Shown: positions 57,545-64,000 of the stretch, piece after piece
How positions within the stretch are numbered: the first letter of the stretch is position 1
Layout of the letters: each line of letters starts with the position of its first letter
DNA from: Prostheceraeus crozeri
Lineage: Eukaryota; Platyhelminthes; Polycladida; Euryleptidae
NCBI GenBank assembly: GCA_907163375.1
Contig: CAJQUW010009290.1
Span: forward strand, 806,001 to 870,000
Direction of reading: 5' to 3'
Length of the DNA: 64,000 nt
Notes under the pieces: model-generated
Seen by the model: the letters and a program-made list of their open reading frames with translations, nothing else
Told to the model about the DNA's origin: nothing
Database searches by the model: none
Position numbers and translations under genes: made by a program

Positions 57545-57939
57545 AGCCTACGTGTAAATTCAATTTTCAGATGTAGTCTGCCATGATTTGTAGATTCGCT
57601 TGATTAAGTTTTATTTATCCGAATGATACGTTGTGGACTCATTCAGTGGCTGGAAAGATTAGTAACATCTTCTCTATTGCTACAATTATGATCAGCCAAT
57701 TAATTCTTTATTCATTTCTCCAAACCCACAAAAATTGCAAATCTCACATGTGCCACGTAACAACAAGAGTTCATCGTCGAAATTACATTCACATTAGGGA
57801 TTTAATTTATGCTGAGTTGTTGCTTACTAGGGAAAGAGGGGTGATATGGGCACATTTTAATATTTTTTCTTTCAGCCATGAACAATGAGAACCAATCATT
57901 GAAGCTAGATTAAATTGAAGATGTAGCTGGAAAATTTCC
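57545..57939. other. spacer before the LINE
   Basis: AT-rich, nothing recognised. Confidence 0.3.
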
Positions 57940-59510
57940 TGAAAAATAATTACTGACATGTACTTTTATCAGACAACCCGATTTTTGTCATATTTTGTAT
58001 CATTTATATTTTATTTTGTCTCATGTTCACCGTTTGCTTCGCAACCTATCCTGTAATAAGGCTTCATCTGAAATACCTGCTAAGTTGTACAGGGCTGCAG
58101 CAGACATCTTGGCGTCTCCTTTGACTAGATTGTTTCAGCTTTCTATTGAAAGTGGCAAAGTCCCAGTCGCTTGGAAAGCAGCAGTAATCACACTTTTACC
58201 GAAGATCTCCTCTCTAACGACAACAGACGATATCAGACCAATAAGCTTGCTACCCATTCCTGGTAAAATTCTTGAGAGAGTCATTTTGGAGTATACAAAA
58301 CCGTTATTTCTGAAGGAGTTTGGTCCCAATCAATTCGGCTTCCGTACAGGATCTTCGACCACATGTGCCCTGATTACTTTGCATGATCATTTCACAAAGT
58401 GCCTAGACAGTCCAGAAACATCCGGTGTTCAAATTGTGACATATGATTATTCGAAGGCATTCGACCGGCTAAGACACGATATTATAATCAATCGCCTCAT
58501 TGAGTGCAATCTGCCAAGTGAATTAATTTTATGGGTATGCAATTACTTGGAAAGTCGATGTCCGTATGTCACAGTGGGCACAGTGCACAGTTCAATAGCT
58601 GAAGTCACTTCAGGAGTGCCACAGGGCTCAATCATTGGCCCATTTCTTTTCTCGGTTGTTTTGGGAGATCTTGTCATTAATCATGAAGGGTCTCGAATTA
58701 TCAAATATGCGGATGATATTGCGCTATGCATGCCAATTTACAAAGACTGTCAAAATCAGCATATTTACGAAAATCACGAAGCCATCATACAATGGTCGGA
58801 TATTCACAGTCTCCCCATCAATACAAGGAAGTGCAAAAGTCTAACTATGTCAAAGCGGAAGAATGCTCCCATTGTAAATTTACCGAACATCGAAAACGTT
58901 GATAAAATAAGCATTCTTGGTGTTGTGTTCAACAGAAAAGGCTCTTGGTCTGACCACATTGACAGAGTGACATCGAATGCATCTAGAAGACTCTTTCCAC
59001 TAAGATTGATACGGCCATATTTGAGCTATTGGTCCTTAAGAAGGATGTATTTCTGCATCATGAGATCACTGATCGAATATTCCTTTCCTTTGTTGGTTGG
59101 AATGACCAAAAACGATATGTCCCGGCTGATGATGCTCCAAAATCGGTTTCATCGTCTTCTTTGTGGCCGTGGCTGCAGGCATGAATGCCTGCCATCCCTG
59201 GACGAGAGACTTATTTCCCAAACCACCAAGCTCTATCGACATGCGATGAATGAGGACCACATATTGAACACTTTACTCTGTCCTATCGCTATGGTCGTGT
59301 CATCTTGCCACATGTCAATTCTGCACGCAGACTAAATTCATTCATCAAAACAGCCATGTACATGAATGAGTCTTTTACACGTGTTTGAACATCAAGTTAT
59401 TTTGTCATTCCTTGAAGATATATGAACCTTTATTTATTGTAACTTCTCTTTGAAAGTGTCGATTACCATTATTAAAAAATATACACACATACATACACAC
59501 ATACATTTTC
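57940..59510 (+). mobile_element. 5'-truncated LINE (CR1/L2/Jockey-like) with open reverse transcriptase
   Basis: The element starts abruptly within the RT domain and has no endonuclease or ORF1. The RT frame stays open for 446 codons. The 3' side has AATTTTATT-poor UTR sequence with ATTATTAAAAAATATACACAC near 59472, and it ends in a CACATACA repeat. A truncated 5' end with an intact 3' end is the normal result of target-primed insertion. Confidence 0.8.
57995..59335 (+). pseudogene. LINE reverse transcriptase, N-terminally truncated
   Basis: From about residue 20 the frame aligns with LINE RTs. NKASSEIPAKLYRA corresponds to the usual NKASGPDGIP region, then DDIRPISLLPIPGKILERVI, PNQFGFRTGSSTTCAL, motif A VTYDYSKAFDRLRHD, motif B TSGVPQGSIIGPFLFS and motif C IIKYADDIALCM. 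The thumb (DKISILGVVFNRKGSWSDHI) and tail (RSLIEYSFPLLV, LMMLQNRFHRLLCG) follow. All catalytic aspartates are present. The first Met is upstream flanking sequence, not a true start. The copy lacks an endonuclease, so it is a dead insertion although the frame is undamaged, which suggests it is recent. Confidence 0.85.
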
Positions 59511-59626
59511 TGTGAAGTAAAATATCGACGTTTTGTTTACAGTCAAACCAAAGTTTTGGAAAGTTAATGAATGCTCTCTGTGTAAGCCTATAATTATTCA
59601 TGTTTTCCAGTACTATTTCGTAGTTA

Positions 59627-59720
59627 CAGGGTTGGCTTTTTGCCGGCTAAAACTGGTTTTTGCCACTAAGTGGTAAAAACCCGGTAAAACCGGTAAAACT
59701 AGCAAAAACCGGCTATAACT
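59627..59720. mobile_element. solo end of a hAT-type element (CAGGGTTGGC, GGTAAAACCGG repeats)
   Basis: CAGGGTTGGCTTTTTGCCGG is followed by repeats of AAAACCGG and their complements. This is the form of a known type of hAT terminus. The opposite end was not found. Confidence 0.5.
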
Positions 59721-60180
59721 AAAATTCCGAAAAATCAGTCTATTTCTTCACGAAATGATCGACAGCAAGTTAGGGTTTGAGTATCACGATGTATGCGGGC
59801 TTGCAGATTGTAACTCTTATCTTGCAAAACATGACATTCATTCTGTGTAAAATAACCACATGACATGTTTTTATCACGAAAGACATGCGATGTTGTCCTT
59901 GTTTACGATTGCTCTGCCATTTTCTTGTGCCTTTGGAACAAATGTAGACTTCAGCACCATTTTGGTCCAGAAGTTCCTAGATCTCCCAGAACTATCATCA
60001 AATGAATGAAAAAAATGGAAATAAAATTATAAGTAAAACTGGTTTATACATAGAACTAACTTAAGCATCTACCACTTTCTTCATGTGGATGAGCCTCAAT
60101 AATCCCACTGTCATTCTTCTGTGTTGAGTGTTCAGCAAGAATGTATAGTGTATTTTGATAGTCTTAGGTTTCATCAAATC

Positions 60181-60245
60181 TAGATTTGAACCCAGGTCTC
60201 ATGAACGCAGAGAGAGCACTCTATCGAAAAGCCTTTGCACCGGAA
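60181..60245 (-). repeat. tRNA-like sequence, probable SINE remnant
   Basis: On the minus strand GATAGAGTGCTC (D-arm-like) is followed 30 nt later by GGGTTCAAATCTAG, a good B box. The acceptor stem is not recognisable. Confidence 0.4.
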
Positions 60246-60557
60246 AATCTCAGTTCCCAAATCAAGCAATGTGTAAGAGTCACTTAGGATATATTTCTAC
60301 TTTTTTTTAGAAATATACGAAATGTACTGATGCTTGTGACTGGCGCAGAAAATCATGATTTGGAAGAACAAATAATAATTAACATAGTTCGCGGCAGCAA
60401 TCTTGATAAAGTGAGGCATAGTGTTTGTCTGAACAGCTTCAGTTGCAACCTCTACAAAAGAACTCACACAAGCTCGGCGGTGCTGGTCGTATGAAATCTT
60501 CTCTCTCGTCGATTGATTAATATCGACGATAGCAAAGTGTAGATAGCAAAGTGTGTA

Positions 60558-61268
60558 GTGTTCGACGATAGCCGAACAATGCCTTTTGTCACACGTGGGC
60601 TAACACTAACACTATCGATGGGGACTTCATTACATGTCATCTGTGTAAGAAGACATTCCATTTACGAAAAGAGTGCTTTGTTGAATACGGATAACATTAT
60701 TTATGCTTGTGACATCTGCAAATCCGTAGATATCTATGGACTGATTATTTGCTTCGGAAAGCTTGAGGAAGAGCTTCGAGACATAAGAGAACAACTGAAA
60801 GTGCATAGAAATGTAGACGTGGCCAAAATCATCCATGACACCATCTCGGAACAGAATGAAAGACTCGAGAAGAAGAACAACGTGGTGGTTTTTGGTCTGG
60901 ACGAATGTGATGTCTCGAGCGATGGAGATGATTCGAATATCGGCAAAGTATATGATCGACTAGAAACCCTATCTGTTCCAGCAACTTCTGTCAGCTCTTG
61001 CACTCGTCTTGGGAGTCGTGGCACTCGACCAAGACCATTGAGGATCCGATTCAATAATTTCGAAGACAAACTCAAAGCGCTGAATAATTACCGGAAAATC
61101 AAGAATATGAAAAATCAGAATGGACGTCGGATGTTCATGTGCCACGATTTGACCAGGTCTGAATTGGAATTGGACAGGCAGTTGGTTGAGGAATATAAGA
61201 AACGAAAAAGCAACGGCGAGAATATCCTGTTGAAGAATGGAAAAATAATAAGGTGTTCCTCAAAATGA
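60558..61268 (+). pseudogene. LINE ORF1 protein: finger, coiled coil and RRM-like domain
   Basis: In another frame at about 60632-60690 CHLCKKTFHLRKEC forms a PHD-type C-x2-C, H, C finger, so the true N-terminus has shifted frame near 60690. In this frame a coiled coil follows (KLEEELRDIREQLKVHRNVD to ISEQNERLEKK). The RRM-like domain runs NVVVFGLDECDVSSDGDD, TRLGSRGTRPRPLRIRF, RRMFMCHDLTRSE and KSNGENILLKNGKIIR. ORF1 proteins of CR1/L2-type LINEs bind the element's RNA and act as nucleic-acid chaperones. The ATG at 60558 is only the first Met of the open frame. Confidence 0.75.
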
Positions 61269-61309
61269 CTGATTCAAACTCCACTACCTTCTATATGTTA
61301 TTTTAATGC

Positions 61310-62052
61310 ACACTCTGTATTCAACAAAATGGACGAATTACCAGTGTTTTCAACGAAGCATACTCCGGACTTCATTTGTGTCACCGAGTCATGGTGCGAC
61401 TCTTCGACGTCTGATTCTTCATTGTCGTTGCCGGGCTACACCATACTTCGCGCCGATCGTCGCTCTGGGCGTAAAGGAGGCGGGATATGCTGCTGGATCA
61501 AGTCTATGTTTTATTCTGCGATTCTTTTTTCCGACTCTCGATTTGCCGAGGTGGAAATAATGGTGATCAAAGTTACTTACGAAAATTTTCAGTGTCTTTT
61601 GGTGCTGCTGTATTACCCACACGGTGGAAGCTATGTAGCCACACGGTGGTATGAAGAATACATTATCGAATTACATTATATCGATCATTGATGACTATTT
61701 GGCACAATTTGCCGATTCTGTGATCTACCTGGCTGGCGATTTTAACCATGTTGACTGTTTTGATTTTGAAGCCGCTTACAGTACTCAAAATGTTATCAAG
61801 GAAGCAATACGAATGGATAGGACATTGTACTTAGTGCTTATCCCTGACGATTACATCGACCATTACGACGAACCCACAATTTTCGCCCCAATGGGATACA
61901 GCGATCATAACGTTATTCTCATTAAGCCAAAGACTAATTTTGCTTCATATTTACATCCAATTAAAGTGATAGATTTTCGAGAGTCATTCTTGTGTAGAGC
62001 AGTTGATTTTTTTTCATCAAGTGAAGTGGATGGATGTCTTGCACAACACTGA
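61310..62052 (+). pseudogene. LINE ORF2: APE-type endonuclease domain
   Basis: Three recognisable blocks occur. KMDELPVFSTKHTPDFICVT with ESWCDSS (near 61327-61405) carries the catalytic Glu. PGYTILRADRRSGRKGGGIC follows near 61430. IYLAGDFNHVDCFDFE lies near 61723 and GYSDHNVILI near 61896; the last holds the Ser-Asp-His motif. The reading frame changes near 61640-61660. This domain nicks the chromosomal target. All key motifs are visible, but they are in two frames, so the protein is broken. Confidence 0.75.
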
Positions 62053-62328
62053 TGTCAATCAATCATGTGAAATTTTCTATCACTTCCTTCGTCTTGTGAT
62101 CGACATGCTACCTACAGATAGCATCTTGAGAAAGCCCACAGACAAGCCTTGGATAACTAACACGATCAAAGTCACTATCAACAAGCGCTATCGAGCTTAC
62201 AGAAATAGAAATTGGCCTCTTTTTTGCCATTATCGCGATAAAGTAAATAGCAAATATTAGAAGCCAAAAAATACTGGTGTCAAGGGTTTCTGACATCGCG
62301 GTCAATATGGGATGTACATAAGGTAGTA

Positions 62329-63662
62329 ATGAATGACTATAAAAGCAACGATAACTGGCTGGAGAAATGCGTTCCAAATACGAATATAACAGAAATTCTC
62401 CAAGAAATAAATCAGCAACTGTCTTTGGAATTCATCGACGACTCCATTCATCAACCTATTCCAGACTTCGAAAAACTTTTGCCCTGTCAACACCAGAAGT
62501 TGAGCTCCTATTGCGGAAAGTAATCGTTAAGTCATCTTCTGGATCGGATCTCATCCCCACCATGGTCTGGACTAAGTTTGCTGCAACTATTTCTGAACCC
62601 CTGACTATACTATACAATCAGTGTTTACAGCTTGCTGACTTACCTAACCTCTGGAAATGCGCGGATGTCATTCCACTCCCCAAAACCAGTCCTCCAACAG
62701 TGCGTTCTCGGCGTCCAATCTCACTCCTTCCCATGCCTGAACGCATCTTCGAGAAGATCCTGCTGAAGAAACTTGGCCATCATTTCAGCTGTCGCTACGA
62801 TTCAAGCCAATTAGGATTCAGGAAGAAGAGCTCAACGGCATGTGCCTTGATCAAAATAGAAGACTATATTTCCACTAACCTCCAAGGAAGAGATAATCTT
62901 GCATGTCATATCTTAAGTATTGACTTAGCTAAAGGGTTCGACAAATTGTCCCACAACATTCTTATAGCAAAAATGCTAAGGGTCAACTTCGATAATTATT
63001 TGGTCGCATTTGTTGCCAACTATTTGACCGCTCGAAAACAAAGAATGAGATATAAAGGACATTTCAGTGACTTTATTCCAGTTCGCAGTGGCATTTCACA
63101 GGGGTCCTCGATTGGCCCGCTTGTCTTTGGGTTCTTCGTCGCTGATATGTCGGTTGTCAGCCATGAGGTTCTCATTTCGAAGTATGCTGACGACATACTC
63201 CTGGCAGGGATCATCAAGAAGCAAGATAACATCAGCCCACTCGTTTCGGGATTTCAAGACGTATCAAAATGGACTCGCGAAAACAATATGCAAATCAAGC
63301 TAAAGAAATGTCAACAAATTTTTGTGTCTCTTACAGGGAGGCACGATTTTTCAACCTATAGGGTTTCAGATATACCCATCAACACAGAGCTTCTGTTCCT
63401 AGGGGTTATATTCGACTCTACGCTGACATGGAAATCCCATGTTCTGCGTATTGAGAAGAAGTCCAACTCCAGACTATCAGTACTGCGACGCCTGAAACCT
63501 TTCTTGCCCGCGAAAGACCTTGTCAATATTTATAGCTGCTCGATCTATCAGATCCATCATGGAATACGCAGGTCCTCTCTTCGTAAGTCTACCAGCTCAA
63601 CTCTCTCAGCGTCTAGGTTGAGTTCAAGATCGCGCACACAAGATCGTTTGCGGAAGCTCTGA
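62329..63662 (+). pseudogene. LINE ORF2: reverse transcriptase domain
   Basis: The pre-RT segment (ITEILQEINQQLSLEFIDDS) is in one frame and the RT in another from about 62495. The RT reads SSSGSDLIPTMVW, RRPISLLPMPERIFEKIL, SQLGFRKKSSTACAL, motif A HILSIDLAKGFDKLSHN, motif B RSGISQGSSIGPLVFGF and motif C SKYADDILLAG, then LLFLGVIFDSTLTWKSH in the thumb. The catalytic aspartates are kept. After LVNIYSCSI the frame shifts and the tail is found partly at 63703-63885. The family is CR1/L2-like by this layout. Confidence 0.8.
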
Positions 63663-63699
63663 TTGTCAGTGCTCTGGTTTCCTTCCGCTGAGCTATCGA

Positions 63700-63885
63700 C
63701 GATTGATGATGGCTGCCAGACTCTTTACGTCTTTAGTGAACGATGACAACCACCCGCTTCACCAGCTAACCCCGGAAACCTTGACTCATTCGCATTACTT
63801 TCGAATGCCACCTTGTACAACCTCCATGCGTTCAAGGTCTTTTGTTACTTCAATGATTCGCAGCATGAATAGGGGTATTTTTTGA
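63700..63885 (+). pseudogene. LINE ORF2 C-terminal tail
   Basis: The frame reads MMAARLFTSLVNDDNHPLHQ, then HSHYFRMPPCTTS, then SMNRGIF and a stop. The parallel fragment at 30.3 kb has VLGFKLFQGIYSNSYHPLHH at the same place, which confirms the reading. Confidence 0.65.
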
Positions 63886-64000
63886 ATATGTGCTTGCATG
63901 TTTTATTGTTATGACTTTTCTTGTCTGAATGACGTTAATTTTCTTTGTAACTTAGTTTGTGGCCTCACGATTATCATTACTGAGGCATATGAAAATAAAC

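Larger units (their letters stand above)
59511..60419. other. interval with one hAT-type end and one tRNA-like sequence
   Basis: Apart from the two repeats listed separately (59627-59720 and 60181-60245), nothing was recognised. Confidence 0.3.
60420..64000 (+). mobile_element. nearly full-length CR1/L2-like LINE
   Basis: ORF1 (zinc finger, coiled coil, RRM-like), an APE-type endonuclease and a reverse transcriptase follow one another on the plus strand over 3.5 kb. Coding is spread over all three frames with at least five breaks, so the copy is inactive. The 3' UTR reaches the window end, where AAAATAAAC may be the terminal repeat. The 5' border is not defined. The fragment at 29960-30468 belongs to a similar family. 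Confidence 0.82.

Overview
This is about 64 kb of an AT-rich animal nuclear genome, most likely an invertebrate. Coding DNA is sparse, the introns have GT/AG borders, and the sequence is crowded with LINEs and cut-and-paste DNA transposons. I cannot name the lineage. The palindromes TAGGCCTA and TACATGTA recur throughout, which I associate loosely with marine invertebrates, but that is only an impression. No bacterial-style operons, rRNA genes or CRISPR arrays are present.

Two host genes can be supported. A first coding exon on the minus strand at 850-707 (signal peptide followed by an acidic SDNEFAEFED stretch) resembles the N-terminus of CCDC47; the rest of that gene would lie to the left of the window. 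The main gene is NDOR1, the NADPH-dependent diflavin oxidoreductase, on the plus strand. It has four exons (20016-20411, 36748-37083, 45327-46165, 49845-50148) that encode 624 aa with every FMN, FAD and NADPH module present. Three introns of 16.3, 8.2 and 3.7 kb carry most of the transposons. Both genes have a splice-acceptor-like sequence 5-6 nt before the start codon, which raises the possibility of spliced-leader trans-splicing.

Layout. 1-1.4 kb: CCDC47-like exon. 1.4-2.9 kb: deleted hAT transposon with BED and hATC remains. 3.2-5.3 kb: old BEL/Pao-type fossil with a foldback element inserted. 6.0-9.3 kb (minus): LINE with two N-terminal zinc fingers, reverse transcriptase and a C-terminal restriction-like endonuclease. 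9.6-10.3 kb: GC-rich block with a tRNA-like sequence and an 84-bp copy of part of that LINE. 14.2-16.3 kb: Jockey-like LINE fragment split by a 739-bp non-autonomous element. 17.0-18.6 kb: non-autonomous hAT. 20.0-50.2 kb: NDOR1; intron 1 holds hAT-type elements, two copies of one family with 8-bp target duplications, LINE pieces, a tRNA-like sequence and a dead mariner; intron 2 holds an 889-bp palindrome and an RTE-like LINE tail split by a hAT-type element; intron 3 holds one transposon nested in another. 51.2-57.5 kb: matching 49-bp inverted repeats that may delimit a large element with no transposase, one copy being split by a 444-bp insertion; two near-perfect RNA-type hairpins lie 13 nt apart inside it. 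57.9-59.5 kb: 5'-truncated LINE with an open reverse transcriptase. 60.4-64.0 kb: nearly full-length CR1/L2-like LINE with ORF1, endonuclease and reverse transcriptase in several frames.

I did not find a gene cluster that amounts to a new pathway. The best candidates for something undescribed are the tandem hairpins at 53.96-54.14 kb, the 6.3-kb inverted-repeat unit around them, the RLE-type LINE with a YLDD active site, and the acceptor-adjacent start codons. All element boundaries were read by eye from terminal repeats and target-site duplications.
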